Shown here: positions 8,473 through 17,293 of the stretch, one piece after another | How the letters are laid out: the number at the start of each line of letters is the position of its first letter | Numbering within the stretch: the first letter of the stretch is position 1 | NCBI GenBank assembly: GCA_039180675.1 | Contig: JBCDDC010000022.1 | Coordinates: 16,566 to 80,565, forward strand | Source: Thermohalobaculum sp039180675 | GTDB taxonomy: Bacteria > Pseudomonadota > Alphaproteobacteria > Rhodobacterales > Rhodobacteraceae | DNA length: 64,000 nucleotides | Direction of reading: 5' to 3' | Notes under the pieces: generated by a model | Seen by the model: the letters and a program-made list of their open reading frames with translations, nothing else | Told to the model about the DNA's origin: nothing | The model's database searches: none | Program-made: the position numbers and the translations under genes

Positions 8473-9303
8473 ATGGAAACCTCACCGGTGCACGTGGCCT
8501 TGCCAGGCATGATCTTCGGCAACGATCTGCCGATCGTTCTGATCTCAGGGCCCTGTCAGGCCGAGGGCGAGCAGCACTCGATCGACATTGCCGGGGTGCT
8601 GGCAGAGGCCTGTACGGCGTCTGGTATCGGTTATGTCTTCAAGGCGAGCTTCGACAAGGCGAACCGAACTTCTGTCTCGGGTCAGCGCGGTCTCGGGCTC
8701 GATGAAGGTCTGGCTTGCCTTGACGCCGTGAAAAAGGCCATCGGCTGCCCGGTCCTGACTGATGTCCACTTGCCTGATCAATGCGCGGCCGTGGCGGAGA
8801 TATGCGATGTCCTGCAGATCCCAGCGTTTCTGTGCCGCCAGACCGACCTGCTTCTGGCCGCAGGCAAAACGGGCGCAGTGATCAATGTGAAGAAGGGCCA
8901 GTTTCTGGCGCCTTGGGACATGCCGAACGTGGCCGCCAAGATCGCCTCCACCGGCAATGAAAAGATATTGCTGACGGAGCGTGGATCGAGCTTCGGCTAC
9001 AACACTTTGGTGACCGATATGAGGGCGCTCCCGCAGATGGCCGAAACCGGCTATCCGGTGATCTTCGATGCGACCCACTCGGTGCAGCAACCGGGGGGCA
9101 AGGGAGGCTCCTCCGGCGGGCAGCGCGAGTTTGCGCCGGTTTTGGCCCGCGCCGCCGTTGCTGTCGGTGTCGCCGGGCTCTTCATCGAAAGCCATCCTGA
9201 CCCTGAGAATGCGCCATCCGACGGGCCGAATATGATCCCGCTTGGGGATGTGCCCAATCTCATCAACCGGCTCGTCGAATTCGACCGGGTCGCCAAAGCC
9301 TGA
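8473..9303 (+). CDS. kdsA: 3-deoxy-8-phosphooctulonate synthase (KDO-8-phosphate synthase)
   Basis: 276 aa, the family's usual length. It condenses phosphoenolpyruvate with arabinose-5-phosphate to give KDO-8-phosphate, the first committed step to KDO for lipopolysaccharide or capsule, in the cytoplasm. Family motifs are clear: ISGPCQAE near the start, FKASFDKANRTSVSGQRG, QIPAFLCRQTDLL, VKKGQFLAPWDM, and LTERGSSFGYNTLVTDMRAL. The open frame extends upstream to 8335, but homology begins at the ATG at 8473; a GTG at 8461 is the only close alternative. The next gene follows by 14 bases. Confidence 0.95.
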   Translation: METSPVHVALPGMIFGNDLPIVLISGPCQAEGEQHSIDIAGVLAEACTASGIGYVFKASFDKANRTSVSGQRGLGLDEGLACLDAVKKAIGCPVLTDVHLPDQCAAVAEICDVLQIPAFLCRQTDLLLAAGKTGAVINVKKGQFLAPWDMPNVAAKIASTGNEKILLTERGSSFGYNTLVTDMRALPQMAETGYPVIFDATHSVQQPGGKGGSSGGQREFAPVLARAAVAVGVAGLFIESHPDPENAPSDGPNMIPLGDVPNLINRLVEFDRVAKA

Positions 9304-9317
9304 TCCAGGAGACTGCC

Positions 9318-10823
9318 ATGACCGGCCTGCCCAGCCCGCTGACCGAGGTCCGGGAGAATACAGTCGATTTCCTGAATATCCCGATGATCAAGCCGACCGG
9401 CTTCCGCGAATACGACGCGCGCTGGCGATTTCCGGAAGAGATCAATCTGGTCGGGATCCAGGCACTCGGGCTAGGGCTGGCAACCCAGTTGCACGAGGCG
9501 GGTCTGCCCCCGGTCGTCGCGGTCGGGAACGATTACCGCAGCTATTCCCTCTCGATCAAACAGGCGCTGATGGTGGGCCTGATGTCCGGTGGCGCCGAGG
9601 TGCGCGATATCGGCACCTGTCTCTCACCCATGGCCTATTTCGCGCAGTTCGACCTCGACGCGCAGGCCGTTGCCATGGTCACCGCGAGCCATAACCCTAA
9701 TGGCTGGACCGGCGTGAAAATGGGGATGCACCGCCCCCTGACCCATGGACCCGACGAGATGGCGCGGCTCAAACAGATCGTGCTTCATGGGGAAGGGGTT
9801 GTTCGCGACGGTGGCCGCTACCAGCGCATCGACGGCCTCGGCGAGCGCTACATCGACGATCTCTGCGGCGATTTCAAAATGTCCCGCAAGCTCAAGGTCG
9901 TGTGTGCCACCGGCAACGGCACGGCGGGTGTCTTTGCGCCCCGGGTGCTGGAGCAGATCGGATGCGAGGTCGTGCCCCTTCACTGCGAACCCGACTACAC
10001 TTTCCCAAATTACAACGCGAACCCGGAAGCCATGGAAATGCTCCACGACATGGCGGCGGCCGTGAAGGCGAACAACGCCGACCTTGCGCTTGGGTTTGAT
10101 GGGGATGGAGACCGCTGCGGGGTGGTCGATGACGAGGGAGAGGAGATCTTTGCCGACAAGGTCGGCGTCATCATGGCGCGCGATCTGATCAAGCTCTATC
10201 CAGGTTCGACCTTCGTCGCCGACGTAAAGTCGACCGGGCTGTTCGCGTCAGATCCTGCCCTGATCGAGGGAGGTGCGAAGGCCGATTACTGGAAGACCGG
10301 TCACAGCCACATGAAGCGCCGGGTCCACGAATTGGGTGCGCTCGCGGGGTTCGAGAAGTCCGGGCACTATTTCCTCTCGGGACCGATCGGGCGCGGCTAC
10401 GATTGTGGTCTCAGGGTCGCAGTCGAGCTCTGCAAGCTGATGGACCGAAACCCTGAGAGCTCGATGTCAGATCTGCGCCGCGCCCTGCCCCGAACCTACT
10501 CCTCCCCCACGATGTCGCCCTTCTGCGCAGATGAGGAGAAGTACGCTGTGATCGAGCGCCTGCAAGCGAAGCTCGTGGATCTGCATGATGCGGGCGAGAT
10601 GCTGGGCGGGCTGAAAATCGAAGGCGTCGTCACCGTGAACGGAGCCCGCGTCCTGTTGGAAGGGGGCGCCTGGGCTCTTGTCCGCGCATCCTCGAATACG
10701 CCGAACCTCGTAGTTGTTTGCGAGACCGCACGGTCAGAGGACGAGTTGCGAACGATCTTTCACGCCCTCGACGCCGTGATCCGGACCGAACCTGCCGTGG
10801 GTGACTACGATCAAACTCTTTGA
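9318..10823 (+). CDS. Phosphomannomutase/phosphoglucomutase
   Basis: 501-aa alpha-D-phosphohexomutase. It interconverts hexose-1- and hexose-6-phosphates (mannose and/or glucose) for nucleotide-sugar synthesis. The phosphoserine loop VTASHNPNGWTG places the catalytic Ser at residue 124. The metal site is GFDGDGDRCG, and a sugar-specificity loop is GFEKSGHYFLSG. The N-terminus (FLNIPMIKPTGFREYDARW) is that of the PMM/PGM branch, and the length is slightly above the usual 450-470 residues. It follows kdsA by 14 bases and precedes the minus-strand galU and glycosyltransferases, in keeping with exopolysaccharide precursor supply. AlgC- or CpsG-like specificity cannot be decided. Confidence 0.9.
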   Translation: MTGLPSPLTEVRENTVDFLNIPMIKPTGFREYDARWRFPEEINLVGIQALGLGLATQLHEAGLPPVVAVGNDYRSYSLSIKQALMVGLMSGGAEVRDIGTCLSPMAYFAQFDLDAQAVAMVTASHNPNGWTGVKMGMHRPLTHGPDEMARLKQIVLHGEGVVRDGGRYQRIDGLGERYIDDLCGDFKMSRKLKVVCATGNGTAGVFAPRVLEQIGCEVVPLHCEPDYTFPNYNANPEAMEMLHDMAAAVKANNADLALGFDGDGDRCGVVDDEGEEIFADKVGVIMARDLIKLYPGSTFVADVKSTGLFASDPALIEGGAKADYWKTGHSHMKRRVHELGALAGFEKSGHYFLSGPIGRGYDCGLRVAVELCKLMDRNPESSMSDLRRALPRTYSSPTMSPFCADEEKYAVIERLQAKLVDLHDAGEMLGGLKIEGVVTVNGARVLLEGGAWALVRASSNTPNLVVVCETARSEDELRTIFHALDAVIRTEPAVGDYDQTL

Positions 10824-10898
10824 GGGGCGACAGGTTGGATCAACGCTGATCCTGGGCAGCAGATTTGCAGTGATCTAAGCCACCAGTTTACCCGCGCG

Positions 10899-12071
10899 TC
10901 ACTCTGCCCGTTGCGGCAGCAGATCTTCAAGCAGCGTTTCGAGCTTGGCGAAGTGATTCTCCCAGGCCGGTGGACGCCAATTGGCCATACGGGTGATCTG
11001 AGCCGCCGGTGCCAGCCCATCCTTCACATATTCTTCGATCAAACGCGTCCATCCGGGGCCGTCTTCGGGATAAAGATAGTCTGGCACATCGCCACCGACC
11101 TCACGCAGCGCAGGCAGATCCGACGCGATCACCGGCGTGCCAAGTGTCAGAGCCTCAGCGAGCGGAAGGCCATAGCCCTCAACATGGCTTGGGAACAGCA
11201 GCGCGCGCGCTGTCGATAGTCGCTCCCAAAGCTCGTCATCGCCCAACCCCGCCTCTTCCCGGATGTTCGGGGGCTCGGCGTCAAGGCGCCGGAACACCTC
11301 TCGATTCTCCCACCCGCGCCGCCCGATGATATGAAGATCCGGCCAATCCTCCCGCCAGATTTCCAGAAGCAGCGCATGGTTCTTGCGCGGCTCGATCGTG
11401 CCGAGGCAGACGAAATGATCGCCACGCGGACGTTCGGGGCATACAGGCACATCGATGCCGAGCGGCAGAACCGAAAGATCGGGAATTGAAAGGTTCAAGC
11501 CGGATGCAACGCGGCGCACCCGGCCGCGCGTGTCTTCCGAATTTGTAAGCAGATGGTCAGCCCCAGCCGCAGCGACCAACCTGTCTCGCATGAGCTTGGG
11601 GCCGTTGGCCCGCGCAAACTCCGGATATTCGAGCGGGATCAGGTCGTGCAGCATGACGACGCGCAGAACGGGGGCAAGCGCAGCCATCGTGCCGCTGTTC
11701 AGGTTCGTGTGCCCGACATTGAGATAGACCTGTGCATCGGCGATCAGAGCATCCGGCCTGCCACTCGCAATCGCCATATCGCGGACAAGGCTCTCTCCCA
11801 TCCGGACCCTCCGATCACGGTCGGGCCTAAGCCGGGCGGTCCGATCGAATGGGTGAGACCCCGCATCGATAAGAGCCCGAAGCGCACGGCCACCATCCCT
11901 GCCCAGCAGATAATGGGTCCCGGCAATCTCGATCAGGAAGCGGCTGTCGCGTTGCAGCACCCAATCGAGATACGCTCGCTCCACCCGGTCGATCCCGCTA
12001 GCTCGTGCAATCGATAACCTGCGAACGCTGCGGGTCAGGTCGAGCAGGATGGTGGGTTCACGCGTCACCAC
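10899..12071 (-). CDS. Glycosyltransferase family 4 (GT-B) protein
   Basis: 390-aa GT-B fold glycosyltransferase. The C-terminal half carries the nucleotide-sugar-binding signature: FVCLGTIEPRKNHALLLEIW, then LLFPSHVEGYGLPLAEALTL with the conserved E-x7-E pair, then TPVIASDLPALREVGGD. The N-terminal domain has a TRSVRRLSIARASGIDRVER stretch seen in mannosyltransferase-like members. It probably adds a hexose to a surface polysaccharide; the acceptor is unknown. It lies 54 bases downstream of galU on the same strand. The start at 12071 is the first in frame. Confidence 0.88.
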   Translation of the reverse strand: MVTREPTILLDLTRSVRRLSIARASGIDRVERAYLDWVLQRDSRFLIEIAGTHYLLGRDGGRALRALIDAGSHPFDRTARLRPDRDRRVRMGESLVRDMAIASGRPDALIADAQVYLNVGHTNLNSGTMAALAPVLRVVMLHDLIPLEYPEFARANGPKLMRDRLVAAAGADHLLTNSEDTRGRVRRVASGLNLSIPDLSVLPLGIDVPVCPERPRGDHFVCLGTIEPRKNHALLLEIWREDWPDLHIIGRRGWENREVFRRLDAEPPNIREEAGLGDDELWERLSTARALLFPSHVEGYGLPLAEALTLGTPVIASDLPALREVGGDVPDYLYPEDGPGWTRLIEEYVKDGLAPAAQITRMANWRPPAWENHFAKLETLLEDLLPQRAE

Positions 12072-12125
12072 CGCTGGTTTCGCGGCGAGCGCACGCGTCC
12101 GTAGAACCGGAAAAGGTGGCGGCGC

Positions 12126-13025
12126 TTACTCGGCTGCAAACCGGCTGTCAGCCAAGGTGCGGAGGTAGGCGAGAAACTCATCTGCCAATTCCTCCCGCTC
12201 GAGCGCGAAGGTGACCGTGGCCTGAAGATAACCGGCCTTTGAGCCGCAATCGAAGCGGGTTCCCTCGAATCGGTAACCGAAAACCGGCCGACCGGCGCTA
12301 ACCTGCTCGGCGATCGCATCGGTGAGCTGGATTTCTCCACCAGCCCCCTTTTTCATCTGGTTCAGGCTCTCCATAACCTCCGGTGTGAGAATGTACCGGC
12401 CGATCACGGCGACATTCGACGGCGCCAAATCCGGCGCCGGTTTCTCGACCAGTCCTTTCGTGCGGACAAGGCGACCCATATCCTCAGCGATATCCAGCAC
12501 ACCGTAATTGCCGGTTTTCTCCTGCGGCACGTCCATAGCGGCAACCATGCAGCCCTGAGATCCGTTCGCCTCGTAGGCCTCTACCATCTGGGCGAGACAG
12601 GCGCGATCCCCGGCGATCACGTCGTCCGGCAGGATCACGGCGAACGGCTCATCACCAATCAGCCGCCGGGCGCACCACACCGCATGGCCAAGGCCCAGAG
12701 CCTCATGCTGGCGGATATGGGCAATCGCACCAGAGGGCAGGGTCGAATTGCGCACCTCGGCAAGAAGGTCGTGCTTGCCCTTCTCTTCGAGCGCGCGCTC
12801 CAGACCATTCGCAGCGTCGAAATAGTCTTCGAGTGCAGATTTCCCCTTTGCCGTGACAAAGATGAACTCTTCGATCCCGGCCTCCCGTGCCTCGTCGATC
12901 GCGTATTGCACGAGCGGACGGTCCACCAGGGGCAGCATCTCCTTGGGCACGGATTTCGTAGCGGGCAGGAACCGTGTTCCGAGGCCTGCAACGGGAAACA
13001 CCGCTTTCGTAACCTTCGTCGTCAT
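12126..13025 (-). CDS. galU: UTP-glucose-1-phosphate uridylyltransferase
   Basis: 299 aa, as expected for GalU. It makes UDP-glucose from UTP and glucose-1-phosphate. The nucleotidyltransferase signature AVFPVAGLGTRFLPATKS is at the N-terminus, followed by KEMLPLVDRPLVQYAIDEA. VILPDDVIAG carries the metal-binding Asp, and GLVEKPAPDLAPSNVAVIGR follows. The frame extends to 13079, but the ATG at 13025 (MTTKVTKAVFP) matches homologues. Glucose-1-phosphate can come from the mutase at 9318. It lies between two glycosyltransferase genes. Confidence 0.95.
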   Translation of the reverse strand: MTTKVTKAVFPVAGLGTRFLPATKSVPKEMLPLVDRPLVQYAIDEAREAGIEEFIFVTAKGKSALEDYFDAANGLERALEEKGKHDLLAEVRNSTLPSGAIAHIRQHEALGLGHAVWCARRLIGDEPFAVILPDDVIAGDRACLAQMVEAYEANGSQGCMVAAMDVPQEKTGNYGVLDIAEDMGRLVRTKGLVEKPAPDLAPSNVAVIGRYILTPEVMESLNQMKKGAGGEIQLTDAIAEQVSAGRPVFGYRFEGTRFDCGSKAGYLQATVTFALEREELADEFLAYLRTLADSRFAAE

Positions 13026-13130
13026 GGACCGAACTCCCTCAAGCATCACGCCCGCGGCTCTTGGCTCGATTAGCTCCATCAGAGGATGAAGAAAACCCTT
13101 CCTCGCCGCCGGAGGCCGTCTTTTCCTGGT

Positions 13131-14615
13131 TCAACTAGACGAAACTGTGGCCGATCTGCGGCTTGGCGGCGTCGGGCGCGGCGGGGCCGGGATCGGAATC
13201 TCATTGGGCGGATCATACACAAGCGCCGCCTTCACTTCGCTGCGGATATCCTCGAACAACGCATTCCTGTCGCCTTTGTCGCGCAGCAGCAGGCACCGCA
13301 GGTCGCATTCGGTCACGCCAGTTCTTAGCGGCTGCCAGGTCTCACGCTCCAGCGCAAGTTCCCAGCCCGATGGCCGGAGCACGCCGTCAAACGCGCGCTT
13401 AGGAGCAACCCGCATCACCTCTGGCAGAGGGCGCGGGCGCCCCGTGGCAAGCCGGTACAGATCCAGCGCTGTCTCCTTAAACCCCTGATGCACCCAAAGT
13501 CCGTCGAGGAATTTCACAGTTTTTGTTCGACTTCTCTTTTGCGTATCGAAGAAGCTCACCCGATGGCCGCGGGAGACAAGCGCACGCGCGATCACCTCCA
13601 TCTCGGAGGCCCGGCTGACGCCGTGGCCGGATAGCACGGCAAGCGAGAGGCGCGTCTCAGGCAGGCGAACACCAAAGGGCAGGATCAGCCGGTCAAGGCC
13701 TGTCGCCGCCAAAGGCAGAACCGGCCCCCTCGTCATGCCCTCCTGCATCCCCTCCTCCAGTCGAGCCAGCAGCGCTTCACGCTTCTCATCGCGGATCCCC
13801 AGCCGGATGTGGTCATCGATATCCCCTCGAAGACGCTCACGACAGTGGTCGAGGGCTGCTGACCGCTCCGCCTCCTCAAGATGGCGCTTGGCGAAGTACG
13901 CGGTGGACGCGCCCAATTGGAAGGGGTCTTTCGGCTCGCCCTGCGCACCTCTAGCAGCGTTTTCTTGAGAAGCGTGGTGGACCTCGGCCAGCGGCACCCA
14001 GCCGGTGTGCCATCCGTCACGGGCCATTCTCAGCGCGGCATCGGTGATCTCGAGATGGAAGGCGAAGCTTTCGTCAAAACCACCGACTGCAAGCAATTCC
14101 AGGCGGCGAAACGCGCAGTTCGTGCCAGAAAGCGCGGGAAATCGTGTTGCCTCAGGCGCCAGCACCTGAGGCTGGAGATCGGCCGAAGCGAGTGGCGTCT
14201 CCTCACCAGCCACGTTCGTCCACCCGCCTTTGAACTCCCACTCCACCCCATCGCGGCCCCGGACACGACCTGCCGCGAGGCCAACCTTGCGGTCAGCAAA
14301 GGCCTCGATCAGTTTGTCCAACCAATCCGGCTCAGGGACAGCATCGTCATCGAGAAAGGCCACGATCTCGCCCCGCGCAGCGCGGAGCCCGGTGTTCTTA
14401 GCGGTCGCGATGTTTTCGATCTCACACGGGGCATAGTGAACCGACTGGAGAAGGCCTTCGCTCAGCTCGTAGGCGCTCATGTCGGGCGCATCGCCGACCA
14501 GGATCACCTCGAACGCCGGATAGGTGAGATAGCGCAGCGACGTGAGAACCTGGGGCACCATGTGCGGCCTGCCATGGCTCGCGACGATGACCGAGACTGT
14601 CGGGCGGGCCGTCAA
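13131..14615 (-). CDS. Glycosyltransferase family 2 protein with C-terminal extension
   Basis: 494 aa. Residues 1-230 form a GT-A domain: VSVIVASHGRPHMVPQVLTS at the N-terminus, NIATAKNTGLRAARGEIVAF, and the FLDDDAVPEPDW metal-binding motif, then SGTNCAFRRLELLAVGGFDE. Residues of about 230-494 contain no second catalytic motif that I recognise; they include a stretch that reads like a truncated GT-B start (RLSLAVLSGHGVSRASEMEV). The gene overlaps kdsB by 4 bases and is probably cotranscribed with it, so the product likely acts on a KDO-containing or capsular glycan. Confidence 0.85.
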   Translation of the reverse strand: MTARPTVSVIVASHGRPHMVPQVLTSLRYLTYPAFEVILVGDAPDMSAYELSEGLLQSVHYAPCEIENIATAKNTGLRAARGEIVAFLDDDAVPEPDWLDKLIEAFADRKVGLAAGRVRGRDGVEWEFKGGWTNVAGEETPLASADLQPQVLAPEATRFPALSGTNCAFRRLELLAVGGFDESFAFHLEITDAALRMARDGWHTGWVPLAEVHHASQENAARGAQGEPKDPFQLGASTAYFAKRHLEEAERSAALDHCRERLRGDIDDHIRLGIRDEKREALLARLEEGMQEGMTRGPVLPLAATGLDRLILPFGVRLPETRLSLAVLSGHGVSRASEMEVIARALVSRGHRVSFFDTQKRSRTKTVKFLDGLWVHQGFKETALDLYRLATGRPRPLPEVMRVAPKRAFDGVLRPSGWELALERETWQPLRTGVTECDLRCLLLRDKGDRNALFEDIRSEVKAALVYDPPNEIPIPAPPRPTPPSRRSATVSSS

Positions 14616-15406
14616 ATCGTCCCCCGCGCCTTGAGCACGGCCTCGATTTTCGGCGTGTCCTCAGGATTGTTGAGCTCCCAGAAATCAGCACCCCGGGCGT
14701 CGACGCTCACGCAGTGAACCGGATGGTCATGGGCGAGGAAGCGGAGCTGCTCCAGACCCTCCTCTCGTTCAAGCCGGGTCTCTGGCATCGTCATATACGC
14801 CGCCAGCGCATCTGGCCGGTATGCATAGACTCCAACATGATGGAAGACAGGACAGTCGTCGTCGTCAAAGTCTCTCGCGACAAAAGGGATCACCTCCTTC
14901 GAGAAGTAAAGCGCGCGCCCGGTCTCCGTGAAAACGGCGGTTGTGCCACCGACACGGCCGGCAGCACGGTCGGCGCGAAAGCCCTCATAAGCGCCCCGGT
15001 CGCAGCGCAGGACCGGGGTGGCAACAGAAACCTCGGGCCGAGCACGCATCTCGCTGATCAGCGCCTCGACGAACCATGGCGGGGTCAGCGGGGCATCTCC
15101 CTGCAGATTGACGACCAGATCCGTTGCCCCGAGCGCATCCAGGGCATCCGCGCAACGTTCGGTCCCGTTCGCACAGTTCTCTGAGGTCATGACCACCTCG
15201 GCACCGAATTGCTCGGCCGCCTCACGGATCCGCGTATCGTCAGTGGCGACGACCACTTGGTCCGCGTCCGCCACCTGTTTCGCCGCTTCCCAGCTTCGCT
15301 CGATCAGAGGCTTCGAAACACCAGTAGCGCCGACCAGTGGAGCGAGCGGCTTTCCGGGAAATCTGCTGGAGGCATAGCGCGCCGGGATGACGATTGTGAC
15401 CCGCAC
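14612..15406 (-). CDS. kdsB: 3-deoxy-manno-octulosonate cytidylyltransferase (CMP-KDO synthetase)
   Basis: 264 aa. It activates KDO with CTP to CMP-KDO in the cytoplasm. Visible motifs are IPARYASSRFPGKPLA at the N-terminus, VVVATDDTRI, TSENCANGTERCADA, and NLQGDAPLTPPW; relatives usually read NVQGDEP, so the Glu is Ala here. It pairs functionally with kdsA at 8473. An ATGA overlap joins it to the GT2 gene, and cysQ lies 3 bases upstream on the same strand. Confidence 0.93.
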   Translation of the reverse strand: MRVTIVIPARYASSRFPGKPLAPLVGATGVSKPLIERSWEAAKQVADADQVVVATDDTRIREAAEQFGAEVVMTSENCANGTERCADALDALGATDLVVNLQGDAPLTPPWFVEALISEMRARPEVSVATPVLRCDRGAYEGFRADRAAGRVGGTTAVFTETGRALYFSKEVIPFVARDFDDDDCPVFHHVGVYAYRPDALAAYMTMPETRLEREEGLEQLRFLAHDHPVHCVSVDARGADFWELNNPEDTPKIEAVLKARGTI

Positions 15407-15409
15407 GCC

Positions 15410-16210
15410 CTAGAGCTCCACGCCCCGAGCATAGGCCAGGAAGAACGGGTTCTCATAGCCCGGCTTGCCATAGGTAAGGTCGGTGCGATCGTCGAAGCGG
15501 ATCACCTCGCCGCCCGCCGCCAACAAAACCGCATGCCCGGCGGCTGTATCCCACTCCATCGTCCGGCCCAGCCGGGGGTAGAAATCCGCCTCCCCCGCCG
15601 CGAGAAGGCAGAATTTGAGCGACGATCCGGCGGCGGTGAAATCGGCGACATTGTACTGCGCGATAAAGTCATCGGTCGCCTTGTCTCGATGCGACTTCGA
15701 AGCGACCACGATCAGCCCGGAATTGTCGGGCTTGCGCACCGAAATAGGCCGCTCGGTACCCGCGACGGGCTTGCAGGCCGCATCGACCTCCTCCTGAACA
15801 GCACCATCGCCCTTGGTGCGAAAGAGCCGGCCCTTCGCGGGCGCGTAGACCACTCCGCGCGATGGTCGCCCGCCCTCGATCAGCGCGATATTGATCGTGA
15901 AGTCACCCCGCCGTTGAACGAACTCCTTTGTGCCATCGAGCGGATCAACCAGGAAAAACGTTGCGAGACCGACCTGTTCGTGGCTGGCGGCCTGCTCTTC
16001 CGTCACCACAGGGATCTCGGGGAATGCGGTGGCCAACCCTTTCGAGATGATGCTGTCGGCCGCGAGGTCCGCCTCGGTCACCGGCGAGTTGTCCGACTTC
16101 GCCCGTGTCTCGAAATCCGGTTCCGCGTAGACGGCCATAACCGCGCTCCCCGCAGCGAGAGCCAGGTCCCGCAACACGTCGTCGATATCGCTCAAAGCGG
16201 AATCCTTCAC
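15410..16210 (-). CDS. cysQ: 3'(2'),5'-bisphosphate nucleotidase
   Basis: 266-aa inositol-monophosphatase-fold enzyme. It dephosphorylates adenosine 3',5'-bisphosphate (PAP), the by-product of sulfotransferases and of PAPS reduction. The two metal-binding motifs are clear: SPVTEADLAADSII with VVTEEQ, and FLVDPLDGTKEFVQRRGDF. The C-terminal WDTAAGHAVLLAAGG completes the signature. It is probably the first gene of the operon cysQ-kdsB-GT2. Its possible substrate source within this window is the sulfotransferase at 52287-53117. Confidence 0.92.
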   Translation of the reverse strand: MKDSALSDIDDVLRDLALAAGSAVMAVYAEPDFETRAKSDNSPVTEADLAADSIISKGLATAFPEIPVVTEEQAASHEQVGLATFFLVDPLDGTKEFVQRRGDFTINIALIEGGRPSRGVVYAPAKGRLFRTKGDGAVQEEVDAACKPVAGTERPISVRKPDNSGLIVVASKSHRDKATDDFIAQYNVADFTAAGSSLKFCLLAAGEADFYPRLGRTMEWDTAAGHAVLLAAGGEVIRFDDRTDLTYGKPGYENPFFLAYARGVEL

Positions 16211-16300
16211 GGCAAGCCCCTAAAACCTTTGCGCGCGCCCTTCGCCCTATACACAACCCGGATTTGATTGTCGTGGCCTCTGTGCAAGCACTGCTCGCGT

Positions 16301-17206
16301 TCAATGCGCAAGTGTCGCGAGATCCACGTTGCTGCCACACATGATCACCGCAACCCGCTCACCCGCTTGCGGGCGGTAAGCGCCGGAGCGGAGCGCGGTA
16401 AGCGCCGTTGCGCCCCCGGGTTCGACAGCGAGATTGAGCGCCTGCCACGCCCAGATCTGCGCCTCCCGGATCGCATCCTCCGAGACCAGGCAGTTGTCGG
16501 CGACGAAGTCTTTCGAGATCGCGTTGGAAAGCGCGCCGAGCCGCCGGGCACCGAGACTGTCGGCGGCAATTCCCGCTACCGAAACATCGACCGGTTCACC
16601 CGCTTGCCGCGCCGCATCGAAACAGCGGCTCTGCTCCGGCTCGACCGCGATGATCTTCACACGCCCGGCATACCAGGCAGCGATACCGCCAATCAGACCG
16701 CCCCCACCGACGGCAACGAGGATTGTGTCCACCGAGACTTGCTGATCAAGTTCGCGGCCAACCGTGGCCTGGCCAGCGATCGTCTCCGCCGCGTCATAGG
16801 CATGGACGGTCATCGCCCCGGTCCTGCTCTGATACGTCTCGGACGCCGCCAGCGCCTCGGCGTAGTCAGCACCCCCCACAACAACCTCACCGCCCAGGCG
16901 GCGGATCAGCGCGATCTTTGCGGGCGATGAGATCTCGGGAACATAGATACGGGCTTTTTGGCCGAGCGCTTTTGCGGCGAAAGCCACGGCCGCACCGTGA
17001 TTGCCGCCCGAGGCCGCGACGAGCCCCATATCCGGCACTTTGCGGGTCAAAAGGTTGGCGAACGCGCCCCGTGGCTTGAAACTGCCCGCATGCTGCAGGC
17101 ACTCAAGCTTCAAGACGATCCCGTCTGTCTCCATCACCGGGGTCTCGCGGATATGCGGGGCGATCAGGTGGTGAACCCGCGCAATCTCGGCCCGTGTCAG
17201 ATCCAT
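16301..17206 (-). CDS. PLP-dependent threonine/serine dehydratase
   Basis: 301-aa fold-type II PLP enzyme. The Schiff-base Lys is residue 44 in GSFKPRGAFANLL, the cofactor phosphate loop is VAVGGGGLIGG, and ASGGNHGAAVAFAAK is the substrate Asn loop. It most likely deaminates threonine or serine to the 2-oxo acid. It lacks the C-terminal ACT regulatory domain of biosynthetic IlvA, so it is of the short catabolic or racemase-like kind. The open frame runs on antisense to hisD as far as 18163, but homology starts at the ATG at 17206. It is divergent from hisD with 87 bases between. Confidence 0.88.
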   Translation of the reverse strand: MDLTRAEIARVHHLIAPHIRETPVMETDGIVLKLECLQHAGSFKPRGAFANLLTRKVPDMGLVAASGGNHGAAVAFAAKALGQKARIYVPEISSPAKIALIRRLGGEVVVGGADYAEALAASETYQSRTGAMTVHAYDAAETIAGQATVGRELDQQVSVDTILVAVGGGGLIGGIAAWYAGRVKIIAVEPEQSRCFDAARQAGEPVDVSVAGIAADSLGARRLGALSNAISKDFVADNCLVSEDAIREAQIWAWQALNLAVEPGGATALTALRSGAYRPQAGERVAVIMCGSNVDLATLAH

Positions 17207-17293
17207 GCCCACCTCTCGCTTTTGCAACGCGTCTTCTTGCCCGCATGGACCCGCTTCTGTAAAGGGACGGATCGTTGCCCGAAGGAGCGCTGA

